Shown here one piece after another: positions 8,197 to 15,592 of a stretch of 19,792 nt of DNA; positions within the stretch are counted from its first letter, which is position 1, and every line of letters starts with the position of its first letter. Made by a program: the position numbers and the translations under genes. The DNA is from DATJHM01 sp035493895 (GTDB lineage Bacteria; Chloroflexota; Ktedonobacteria; Ktedonobacterales; Ktedonobacteraceae), in the NCBI GenBank assembly GCA_035493895.1, contig DATJHM010000167.1:1-19792 (forward strand). Direction: 5' to 3'. The notes beneath the pieces were generated by a model. It did not search any database and was not told the DNA's origin. It worked only from the letters and a program-made list of their open reading frames with translations.

Positions 8197-8254
8197 TTGA
8201 CATGAGAATCGCTATGTACAACTGTTGCACATGGCCTAGAATCATGATAGGGAG
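8197..8254 (+). promoter_or_regulatory. Upstream region of rsfS: TTGACA, imperfect palindrome and RBS
   Basis: A perfect TTGACA (8197-8202) has no good -10 at the right distance. Immediately after it lies GTACAACTGTTGCAC (8216-8230), palindromic apart from one mismatched pair, which could be an operator. AGGGAG (8249-8254) sits five nt before the GTG at 8260 and supports that start for rsfS. Confidence 0.35.
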
Positions 8255-8259
8255 CATTT

Positions 8260-8619
8260 GTGGCGGGAGTTTTACTTGATCCAGCTCAGTTAGCAAAAGT
8301 AGCAGTCGACGCTGCTTCTGACAAAAAAGCGTCCGATGTGCTGTTACTTGATATTCGTGACGTTACCACCATTGCTGACTATTTCGTCATTTGTAGCGGA
8401 AGCAATATCCGCCAGATCCAGGCTATTGCTGAAGCCATCGAAGAAGAATTAAGACTGCAAGGGGCAAGGCTGTTTGCGCGTGAAGGCACGGGCGAAACAG
8501 GTTGGATCCTCCTCGATTTCGGCGACATCATTGTCCATATCTTCGGGCCGCAAGAACGTGATTATTATCGTTTAGAACGGTTCTGGAGCGATGCAAAAAC
8601 AGTTGTGTATCTACAGTGA
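8260..8619 (+). CDS. rsfS: Ribosomal silencing factor RsfS (Iojap/YbeB family)
   Basis: RsfS binds ribosomal protein uL14 on the 50S subunit and blocks joining to 30S, lowering translation when nutrients are scarce. Seen: 119 residues, full length for the family. Family landmarks are ASDVLLLDIRDVTTIADYFVICSGSN, the segment around EGTGETGWILLDFGDIIVHIF, and the C-terminal ERDYYRLERFWSDA. The start is a GTG with AGGGAG five nt upstream. It probably shares a transcript with the small ORF upstream and with the small membrane protein 39 nt downstream. In many bacteria rsfS sits next to nadD or related genes; here neither is visible. Confidence 0.95.
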   Translation: MAGVLLDPAQLAKVAVDAASDKKASDVLLLDIRDVTTIADYFVICSGSNIRQIQAIAEAIEEELRLQGARLFAREGTGETGWILLDFGDIIVHIFGPQERDYYRLERFWSDAKTVVYLQ

Positions 8620-8645
8620 ACTAGCTCTTATAAATTATTCATGGA

Positions 8646-8652
8646 AAAGGTG
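8646..8652 (+). promoter_or_regulatory. Shine-Dalgarno deciding the start of the small membrane protein
   Basis: AAGGTGG lies six nt before the ATG at 8659, while the in-frame ATG at 8641 has no Shine-Dalgarno. The 8659 start is therefore preferred. Confidence 0.55.
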
Positions 8653-8658
8653 GCGACG

Positions 8659-8838
8659 ATGACATTTTTTCGCAATCGCATGTTTCTCGAAGGCATTGCA
8701 TTAGGCGGCATCTGTGGTATTGTTATCGGCTCAATTATTGCCTTCACTATCGGCGAAAGTAGTGTAGAGTCTCTACGTAAGGCGATCAATGAGCGCGTAC
8801 CTGGCAGAACTCAGGTGCCTTTCAAGTATCTCTCGTAG
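8659..8838 (+). CDS. Small single-pass membrane protein, unknown function
   Basis: The 59-residue product (65 if the upstream ATG at 8641 is used) starts MTFFRNRMFLEG. One Gly/Ile-rich TM helix follows (GIALGGICGIVIGSIIAFTI), then a short polar, mostly cytoplasmic or surface tail with SVESLRKAINERVPG. The glycine spacing resembles the glycine-zipper helix of YtxH-like proteins, though no firm family match can be claimed. It lies 39 nt after rsfS on the same strand and is probably cotranscribed. The frame stays open through a clear TM helix, which argues for a real gene. Confidence 0.65.
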   Translation: MTFFRNRMFLEGIALGGICGIVIGSIIAFTIGESSVESLRKAINERVPGRTQVPFKYLS

Positions 8839-8960
8839 GTTCTGTTTATCGTCTCGCACAATCGCGATAGACAGGGAAAGCCAGGCAGTATTGTGCATTT
8901 GTATGCTTGAACGGTCACACATCTTTTCCAGTGAAGAATATGTTCAAGAGGGGTGGCTAC

Positions 8961-9869
8961 GTGCGGGTTCTGGTGCTATTGTGTTTGCTTTTCTTACAAT
9001 TGAGTGTGGCCGTTTCTCCTACTCTGGCAGCCGCTCGGTCTTCTTGCCCTCCTGCAACTCCTACCACACTCTCCAATGACGCTACTGCTCCGCCTTCCAC
9101 GCCAGGCAGTATCGTCTTCAACGAAATTTTAGATAATCCAGCCCCAAAAACAATCTGGAATTGCGTCTCTCAGACCAATTCTTCCTGGTTTGAATTCTTT
9201 AATCCCCATGATCAAACCTACGATCTGTACACATCGCATGCCTCAATTGATCATGGACAAGGAACGCGGGTTTTCTATTTTCCAATCGGCAGCATCATTG
9301 CCGCATATAACTTCTTCGTCCTTTTTCCTCCTCCTGAAGCGTCTGTCTACCAGGGTCATAGTACTCTACGCCTACTTCTCCAGGGGATACCCGTCGATCA
9401 GGTCACTGTGCCTGATCTGGAACCCGATCAATCGTACGCACGTATGCCAGATGGTGGAGCGATCTGGCAGATCACGGATACACCAACAATCGGCGTCAGT
9501 AATACTCCGGCAACGGCCACCGTTGTCGTCACACGTCCCACGCCAATCCCAACAGCACACAGTGGGAAAGCTACACACCCCTCAAAACAAAAGAGCACTC
9601 ACGCTACGCCAACTACGCTACCACCTACTGCCAGCGCACCCACGCATAGCGCAGGTACACAACCAGCCTGGAACGAGCTTTCTCTTCCCCACCTCATCAC
9701 TCCGACAGCCCGGGTATCGAGCAGCACAATAGCACCCGCTATGCTGCCTGTTCCTGTCGCAAAAGGTTCTATCTGGCCTTTATTCGTTGTGGGAGCAGCA
9801 GGTCTGGCTACGCTCCTCTGCGGCTTTTTATACTGGCGCAAGAAACGCGTCAGACCACCAATTCCGTAA
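8961..9869 (+). CDS. Secreted lamin-tail-domain-like protein with C-terminal membrane anchor
   Basis: From the GTG at 8961 the product is 302 residues. It has a signal peptide (VRVLVLLCLLFLQL...SPTLAAA), then a globular part of about 130 residues with features of lamin-tail (LTD) domains: GSIVFNEILDNP near the start, WFEFFNPHDQTYDL, and a later SYARMPDGGAIWQIT. A long Thr/Pro/Ser-rich, low-complexity stretch follows (about 90 residues), then a TM helix (LFVVGAAGLATLLCGFLYW) and a basic tail RKKRVR. Start choice: GAGGGG (8948-8953) is well placed for GTG 8961; ATG 8940 and ATG 8907 are in-frame alternatives. Known: bacterial LTD domains occur on secreted and cell-surface proteins. Inferred: a protein held on the outer face of the membrane by its C-terminus, with the linker spanning the wall. 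It is not a sortase substrate, as no LPxTG is seen. Confidence 0.8.
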   Translation: MRVLVLLCLLFLQLSVAVSPTLAAARSSCPPATPTTLSNDATAPPSTPGSIVFNEILDNPAPKTIWNCVSQTNSSWFEFFNPHDQTYDLYTSHASIDHGQGTRVFYFPIGSIIAAYNFFVLFPPPEASVYQGHSTLRLLLQGIPVDQVTVPDLEPDQSYARMPDGGAIWQITDTPTIGVSNTPATATVVVTRPTPIPTAHSGKATHPSKQKSTHATPTTLPPTASAPTHSAGTQPAWNELSLPHLITPTARVSSSTIAPAMLPVPVAKGSIWPLFVVGAAGLATLLCGFLYWRKKRVRPPIP

Positions 9870-9944
9870 CCTGGGATGGGATGGGATAAACAGACCTCGC
9901 CTGACCAGCCTGAGTACGAACTCTGTCTGGCCGCTGAAAATGCC

Positions 9945-9973
9945 TTGACGTTTTACCTTGTGAATATCATACT
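9945..9973 (+). promoter_or_regulatory. Candidate promoter for the GH4 homologue
   Basis: TTGACG (9945-9950, 5/6) and CATACT (9968-9973, 4/6) are separated by 17 nt, about 50 nt before the ATG at 10022. Confidence 0.5.
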
Positions 9974-10021
9974 TCCAGTAAAGAAGAAACAAGATTATTG
10001 TACCGTGAAAGATACATCACC

Positions 10022-11350
10022 ATGAGATCCGAAGAGATGCAAGAGACCACTCTTCATCCAACAAAAAAAGCCAGCCAGAGGGCAAAAATCACTATTATTG
10101 GCGGAGGCGATCCTTATTGCGCCTATTTGCTCCAGGGCATGGTCGAGCGAGCAGATCAGCTCAAAGGTTGCCATGTCACGCTCTTAGATCGCGATGATGA
10201 ACAACGCACACGCATCTATACGCAGGGGAAAAAGCTTTTTCGGCGTGCCGAAAGCGATTTGACCCTGGAACACACCAGCAATGAAGAGGATGCCATTTCT
10301 GATGCCACATTTGTTATTTCTGCATTCGATGCCGGAGGATTACGAGCACGCCAGCTTGATGAAACGCTCCCCTTGCGCCACGGCATGCTAGGCCATCGCT
10401 CCGTTGGTCCGGGCGGCTTTTTTGCCACCCTACGCGCTACTCCTGAGGCGGCTGGTCTGGCGGCTACGATGGAAAAACTGGCCCCCAAGGCGTTTTTGCT
10501 CAATCATGCCGAACCAAATAATATCATCACTGAGGTGATCACGCAGGCAAATGGCATACGCGTTATTGGCGTAAAAAATGATCTGCCAGCATCCCTGCCC
10601 TCTATCGCCAGCATGGCAGGTATCGATCTACCCACAAACAAACGACCATATATGCGCACGATCGGCTTAAATCAGGCAAGCTGGACCACGGCTATCTGGT
10701 CTGAAGGCAGCGATATTCTCCCGGATATTGTCAACTGGAGCCGGGAATATATGCGCCAGAACCCCCAGATGACCGCCGAAAACTATATTCACGTGATGCA
10801 AACCACATTGATCGCTCGCTATGCAGCGTTACCTTCCTATCATATGCCCTATTATTATTTTCCCGAGATTATCCTGGAACATATGCGCCAGAAGCAGCAG
10901 AGCCTGCCAGAGCAACAACGCACACAAAACATAACACAACAAGGGGACGAACACCGCCCGATCGTGAACGATTTTACGCTCGATGTGCTCTGTGCCATTC
11001 TGCATAATACGGGAGAAGAGTTTGTGCTGAATGTGCCCAATCGCGGCGTATTGAACTTTTTGGATGATGAGCGCGTGGTTGAAATTCCCTGCCGGGTCGA
11101 TGCGCGTGGCGCGACTCCGCTGATACAAATTGATGGCGGTCTGGCACTGGATCAACGCGGCTTGATTGTCCAATTGGCCGAATATGCCGGTGCAACCGCA
11201 CAGGCCGCCCTCTGGGGCACACGTCTCGATGCGATCAAAGCATTAACTGCTAATCCCCTCGTGATGTCCTACAGCAAAGCAGAGGCACTCTATCGTGATA
11301 TGGCAACGGCACACGCCCGCTATCTGCCCGCACGCCTTCTCCTTCCATAA
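10022..11350 (+). CDS. Glycoside hydrolase family 4 homologue lacking the usual metal ligands
   Basis: Family GH4 enzymes are NAD- and Mn-dependent glycosidases that act by oxidation-elimination. Seen: 442 residues. The Rossmann start is ITIIGGGDPYCAYLLQG, with the NAD-ribose aspartate in VTLLDRDDEQR. The segment GLRARQLDETLPLRHGMLGHRSVGPGGFFATLR is very close to the family pattern, and FVLNVPNRGVLNFLDDERVVEIPC matches the C-terminal half. The usual TNP reads AEP (E164), the Cys of the GxCN motif is lysine (K185 in GVKNDLP), and the His of GLNH is glutamine (Q218). A tyrosine at the catalytic-base position seems kept (Y273). Standard GH4 chemistry is therefore doubtful. The start at 10022 is chosen over a TTG at 9998; neither has a strong Shine-Dalgarno. 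It stands alone between two other transcription units. Confidence 0.85.
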   Translation: MRSEEMQETTLHPTKKASQRAKITIIGGGDPYCAYLLQGMVERADQLKGCHVTLLDRDDEQRTRIYTQGKKLFRRAESDLTLEHTSNEEDAISDATFVISAFDAGGLRARQLDETLPLRHGMLGHRSVGPGGFFATLRATPEAAGLAATMEKLAPKAFLLNHAEPNNIITEVITQANGIRVIGVKNDLPASLPSIASMAGIDLPTNKRPYMRTIGLNQASWTTAIWSEGSDILPDIVNWSREYMRQNPQMTAENYIHVMQTTLIARYAALPSYHMPYYYFPEIILEHMRQKQQSLPEQQRTQNITQQGDEHRPIVNDFTLDVLCAILHNTGEEFVLNVPNRGVLNFLDDERVVEIPCRVDARGATPLIQIDGGLALDQRGLIVQLAEYAGATAQAALWGTRLDAIKALTANPLVMSYSKAEALYRDMATAHARYLPARLLLP

Positions 11351-11607
11351 CGGGCAAGCAGGCGGTCGCGATTTCGTCTCTCCACTGGAAAGGATATCTG
11401 GTCAGTTTTCGAAAATATTATCACTGTACCCTAAAGAATTGATTACTTGTTGCCGATAGAGAAAAGAGAAGCAAGCAAAATGAGGGCTCAGGCACGACTA
11501 TAGGTAGCTTCACATCGTGAAGAAGCGCATGGTATCATTGAAGTATATCAGTCGTCCGATCAATGCCGATCACTGGTTCAAACAACCAGGACAGGAGGTC
11601 ACTATCT
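11351..11607 (+). other. Intergenic leader of the glycolate oxidase operon
   Basis: No clear terminator follows the GH4 homologue and no confident promoter was found. A perfect 6-bp inverted repeat CTTCAC-ATC-GTGAAG (11508-11522) lies 86 nt before the glcD start and could be a repressor site or small hairpin. AGGAGGT (11593-11599) is a near-perfect Shine-Dalgarno eight nt before ATG 11608. Confidence 0.4.
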
Positions 11608-13080
11608 ATGGACATTGCCGAGATTCCTCCAATCGTAACTGCGTCCCTTGTATCGTATACTCGACTGACCGAAGCTCGCAAAGCAGAAATCGTCGCCCAA
11701 TTGAGCGCCATTCTGGGAGCACGGTACGTCTTGCACTCACCCTATGATCTGATGTTGTATGAATATGATGCCTCGATTGAGCGGGGTAAACCAGACATCG
11801 TTGTCCTACCAGCCAGCGCAGAAGAAATCGCCAGCATTGTCAAACTTGCCCGACGCTATCAGATCCCTATCGTGCCTCGAGGAGCTGGGACTGGTTTGAG
11901 CGGCGGAGCGGTCCCGATTCATGGCGGCATTGTGATCGTTTTTGCCCGCATGAATCGCATTCTCGATGTGGACTATGCCAATCTGCGCGCAACTATTCAG
12001 CCGGGTCTGGTTAATCTCCATCTGAGCCTGGCGCTCAATCCCCACGGCTTCTATTATGTGCCTGACCCTAGCAGCCAGCGTTCCTGCACGATCGGAGGAA
12101 ACGTAGGAGAGAACGCCGGAGGACCACATACGCTCATCTACGGTGTCACGACCAATCATGTGCTGGGACTGGAGATCGTCACGGCCGAAGGCGAAATTGT
12201 TCAGGTCGGCGGCAACGGGCTGGATACGCCGGGCTACGATCTGACGGGTCTGCTCATCGGCTCTGAAGGCACATTATGTATTGCGACAAAAATTATTGTG
12301 CGCATCGTACGTATGCCTGAAGCGGTAAAAACGATGGTCGCCGTTTTCGACGATATGGATGACGCGTCAAATACCGTTTCAGAAATCATTGCCAGTGGGG
12401 TCATTCCAGCCGCCATCGAAATGATGGATCAAATGATCTTGCAGGCCGTCGAAGAGGCAACCCATGCCGGTTATCCCAGGGATGCCGCAGCTGTCCTGCT
12501 GATGGAAGCGGAAGGACTACAGGAAACGGTCGCTGAACAGATTGAGCAGATTGTTTCGATCTGTGAAAAACACCATGCTCGCACGGTCCGCATTGCGGCC
12601 ACGGAAGCCGAGCGGCAGCTACTCTGGGCAGGCCGCAAAAATGCGTTTGGCGCGGTAGGACGCATCAGTCCCGAATTTTATGTACAGGATGGTGTCGTAC
12701 CACGCACAAAGCTCCCCTATGTGCTACGACGCATCAGCGAGATTTGCGAGAGCTATCATCTACGCGTTGGAAATGTTTTCCATGCCGGAGATGGCAATCT
12801 CCATCCCTTGATTCTCTTTGATTCCCAGGTGCCTGGTGAAATTGAGCGCGTTCGACAGGCAGGACACGAGATTCTCCATGTGTGCGCCGAAGTCGGTGGC
12901 TCGATTACTGGCGAACATGGTGTCGGCCTGGAAAAACAGGAAGAAATGGCCCTGATCTTCAGCGAGGTCGATCTGCGTATCATGCAGCAGGTGCGCACCG
13001 CCTGGAATCCGCAGCAGACCTTTAATCCGGGCAAGCTTTTTCCACGCCCCGGACTCTGTGCCGATATCAAACAATTGTAA
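11608..13080 (+). CDS. glcD: Glycolate oxidase subunit GlcD-like, FAD-linked
   Basis: This is the FAD-binding catalytic subunit of the glycolate (or D-lactate) oxidase complex, which oxidises 2-hydroxyacids and passes electrons through GlcE/GlcF to the quinone pool. Seen: 490 residues, close to the usual length. The FAD_binding_4 (PCMH) fold is marked by PRGAGTGLSGGAVP near residue 90 and GGNVGENAGGPHTLIYG. The C-terminal FAD-oxidase domain is marked by VFHAGDGNLHPL and TGEHGVGLEKQ (near 434-445). The ATG at 11608 is selected by AGGAGGT eight nt upstream; an ATG 45 nt earlier is in frame but lacks such a site. It is first in an operon with glcE, a methyltransferase and glcF. Substrate choice (glycolate against D-lactate) cannot be settled from sequence. 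Confidence 0.93.
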   Translation: MDIAEIPPIVTASLVSYTRLTEARKAEIVAQLSAILGARYVLHSPYDLMLYEYDASIERGKPDIVVLPASAEEIASIVKLARRYQIPIVPRGAGTGLSGGAVPIHGGIVIVFARMNRILDVDYANLRATIQPGLVNLHLSLALNPHGFYYVPDPSSQRSCTIGGNVGENAGGPHTLIYGVTTNHVLGLEIVTAEGEIVQVGGNGLDTPGYDLTGLLIGSEGTLCIATKIIVRIVRMPEAVKTMVAVFDDMDDASNTVSEIIASGVIPAAIEMMDQMILQAVEEATHAGYPRDAAAVLLMEAEGLQETVAEQIEQIVSICEKHHARTVRIAATEAERQLLWAGRKNAFGAVGRISPEFYVQDGVVPRTKLPYVLRRISEICESYHLRVGNVFHAGDGNLHPLILFDSQVPGEIERVRQAGHEILHVCAEVGGSITGEHGVGLEKQEEMALIFSEVDLRIMQQVRTAWNPQQTFNPGKLFPRPGLCADIKQL

Positions 13081-13125
13081 GAGTCGTAATTTGTACACTA
13101 CTACTGGTTGCGCGGAGGATCTACG

Positions 13126-14463
13126 ATGATAGGCGAAATTACCACGCTCGTCCATACACTCCAGCAAACGCTACCACCAGCAAGGCTGATCACTGATCTG
13201 GATGCTCTCCGTGGGTACCCTATCGATGGTCTTCTGCCAGGCCTTGTCACTATCCCGAACACGGTTGAAGAGGCAGCTCAGATCATTGCCGCTGCTCACG
13301 AACAACACCTGACCGTCATGGCACGCGGTGGAGGCTCCCAGACAAACCTGGGAGGACTGGCCGAGCGAATCGATGTCTTGCTCCAAACGACACGCTTAGA
13401 TAGCCTGCTCGAACATGAAGGACCAGATCTGACCTGTCAGGTCGAGGCAGGTATTACCCTGGCAACGCTCCAGGAACATCTGCGCACACAGGGGCAACGC
13501 CTCTCGCTTGACCCACCAGGAGCCAGCGAGACGACAATTGGTGGTATACTAGCAACAAATGCCAGCGGGCCAAAGCGCTTGCGCTATGGTACAGCTCGTG
13601 ATCTTGTCATCGGCATGCGCGTCGTTCAGGCTGATGGTGAGATCGCTCGCAGTGGTGGACGCGTGGTCAAAAATGTGGCGGGTTATGACCTGAACAAACT
13701 GTATATTGGCTCACTCGGCACCCTGGGGATTATCGTTGAGGCCAATTTCAAGCTGCATCCTCTTCCCCAGAGCGAGCGCACTCTGCTGCTTTCCTATGCC
13801 CGCGTGGAAGATGCCATGCAGACCGTGATCAAGCTGATGGGTTCACTCCTGACGCCGTCTGCGTTAGAATTGATTGATACCGGGGCCGCAAACGATATGG
13901 CCGATCTTTTCGGCGTATCATTACCAACCAGCGGCTACACGCTGGCAGTAAACGTTGAAGGGAGTCGAGCCACGATTGCCCGGCAGATTGAAGAGACGAG
14001 GTCACTGGCACGACAAGAGCACGCCCTGCTCGGCGAAGAGATGGAAGGTCCAGAACAGGATCATTTCTGGGATACGGTACGTGAGCATACACAGGGAACC
14101 CTGACCTGCAAAACTTCCGTACTACTCACCCAGGTCGTACCCTACCTGACTATGCTGCAAGAGATTTGCAACCGCTACCAGCTAGAGTCTGCCTCCATCG
14201 CCCATGCAGGAAATGGCGTTATCTATACCGAGCTACGCCCGGGAGATGCCACCTCACGCTTACTCGCTGCGATCACTGAGCTTCGTCGCTATCTCGACGT
14301 ACTGGGAGGCGTTCTGGTGATTGAACGCTGCCCCGTTGAAATGAAACGACTTCTGAGCATCTGGGGAGAGCCAAAAGGTGATTTCCGTATGATGCAAAGT
14401 CTGAAACAACAGTTTGATCCTCAGGGTACTTTTGTTAGAGGGAGATTTTTGGGAGGATTGTGA
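13126..14463 (+). CDS. glcE: Glycolate oxidase subunit GlcE-like, FAD-binding
   Basis: This is the second FAD-binding subunit of the glycolate oxidase complex. Seen: 445 residues, longer than the roughly 350 of E. coli GlcE. The PCMH-type FAD fold shows in ARGGGSQTNLGG, DPPGASETTIGGILATNASGPKRLRYG, VVKNVAGYDLNKLYIGSLGTLGIIVEANFKLHPLP. A C-terminal half with SIAHAGNGVIYTEL resembles the GlcD C-terminal region, which explains the extra length. The start at ATG 13126 follows GGAGG (13114-13118); an upstream TTG is less likely. The gene lies 45 nt after glcD. Its stop overlaps the next start in a GTGA arrangement, pointing to coupled translation. Confidence 0.9.
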   Translation: MIGEITTLVHTLQQTLPPARLITDLDALRGYPIDGLLPGLVTIPNTVEEAAQIIAAAHEQHLTVMARGGGSQTNLGGLAERIDVLLQTTRLDSLLEHEGPDLTCQVEAGITLATLQEHLRTQGQRLSLDPPGASETTIGGILATNASGPKRLRYGTARDLVIGMRVVQADGEIARSGGRVVKNVAGYDLNKLYIGSLGTLGIIVEANFKLHPLPQSERTLLLSYARVEDAMQTVIKLMGSLLTPSALELIDTGAANDMADLFGVSLPTSGYTLAVNVEGSRATIARQIEETRSLARQEHALLGEEMEGPEQDHFWDTVREHTQGTLTCKTSVLLTQVVPYLTMLQEICNRYQLESASIAHAGNGVIYTELRPGDATSRLLAAITELRRYLDVLGGVLVIERCPVEMKRLLSIWGEPKGDFRMMQSLKQQFDPQGTFVRGRFLGGL

Positions 14464-15548
14464 ACAACGAGCAATTACTTATTCTTACGGCACAACCTGA
14501 ATTTGTCACGGCAGCACTGGCAGAATTAAAACAGTTTGACAAACGCCTCACGGGCATTGAGGACATCGCTCCGGGGATACTCTTATGTGGTGGGCCAGAG
14601 GTTGCGTTCGTGACGGAGAAAGCAAGACAGAAGCGTCCAATCTTTGTACGCCACCTTGCCCCTGTCCAGCAACGTATTGATCTGGCTAACGAGCCCGATG
14701 ATATGGGAACTATCGCTGAAGCGATGGCAGCGCTCCCAACCTTTGCCTTATTAGAGCAAGGGGCGCGCTTTGCCGTGCAATCGCGCTTCGTCCAGACCGA
14801 CAAAAGTCTGGGCGAGCGACCATACAGTAGTGGCAAGCTGAATCAGGCTCTGGCAGAGGCCATTGCCGAGGAGACTGGCGCGATCGAGATGGTCAAAAAG
14901 CCGCAGATCGTCGTCTCGATTCTCTGCACGATGTACAAAGCGTACATCGGCATCTCGCCCGCTGAAGAGAATATCAGCGGCTGGCCGGGAGGTGCCCGCC
15001 ACTACGCGCAGACCAATGAGCAGATCAGCCGCGCCGAATTTAAGCTTCTCGAGGCGCTGGAAACGTTCGGCATTACGCTCCCGGAGACGGGCAAAGCGTT
15101 AGATCTTGGCGCGGCCCCCGGTGGATGGACACGTCTCCTGTTAGAGGGAACAGAACTACAGGTGACCGCAGTCGATCCAGCCAATCTGGATAAGCGACTG
15201 GCCCACCAGCGCCGTCTGGATCATTATCGCGGCTATGCAGAGCACTATCTTGAAGATGCTTTAAGAAGGCATATGAAATTTGATATCATCGTCAACGATA
15301 TGCGTATGGATGCTCGGGAAGCTGCGCGCCTGTTAGCGCAGGCTGCTGGCTGCCTGCGTGCCGATGGCATCGTGATCAGCGTCTTTAAGCTGCCCCATAC
15401 CACCGATGAGATTAATCCTCTCAACACGCTGAAAGAGGCACTACGCACGCTTGAGCGAAACTATGATATTGTACAGGCACATCAACTTTTTCATAACAGA
15501 CAGGAAGTTACTGTTGTGGCCGCGCAACCACATGCAGAGCGACGATAA
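14460..15548 (+). CDS. THUMP/FtsJ-type RNA 2'-O-methyltransferase, RlmM-like
   Basis: A SAM-dependent methyltransferase, probably acting on the 2'-OH of RNA. Seen: 362 residues. The N-terminal part (about 1-165) has the make-up of the RlmM/THUMP-type RNA-binding region (SRFVQTDKSLGERPYSSGKLNQ). The C-terminal Rossmann domain has DLGAAPGGWT at 215-224, then VDP. The four residues of the RrmJ/FtsJ K-D-K-E tetrad can be placed: K195 (EFKLLEAL), D280 (IVNDMRMD), K310 (SVFKLP) and E349 (NRQEVTVVA). In E. coli RlmM methylates C2498 of 23S rRNA; the target here is not proven. The GTG start overlaps the glcE stop (GTGA) behind GGGAGG. An RNA methyltransferase between glycolate oxidase subunits is an odd partner. 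Confidence 0.85.
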   Translation: MNNEQLLILTAQPEFVTAALAELKQFDKRLTGIEDIAPGILLCGGPEVAFVTEKARQKRPIFVRHLAPVQQRIDLANEPDDMGTIAEAMAALPTFALLEQGARFAVQSRFVQTDKSLGERPYSSGKLNQALAEAIAEETGAIEMVKKPQIVVSILCTMYKAYIGISPAEENISGWPGGARHYAQTNEQISRAEFKLLEALETFGITLPETGKALDLGAAPGGWTRLLLEGTELQVTAVDPANLDKRLAHQRRLDHYRGYAEHYLEDALRRHMKFDIIVNDMRMDAREAARLLAQAAGCLRADGIVISVFKLPHTTDEINPLNTLKEALRTLERNYDIVQAHQLFHNRQEVTVVAAQPHAERR

Positions 15549-15592
15549 ATCGCAAAAAAGCAATAGTAATTTCTGGACTAACGGAGGATTGT

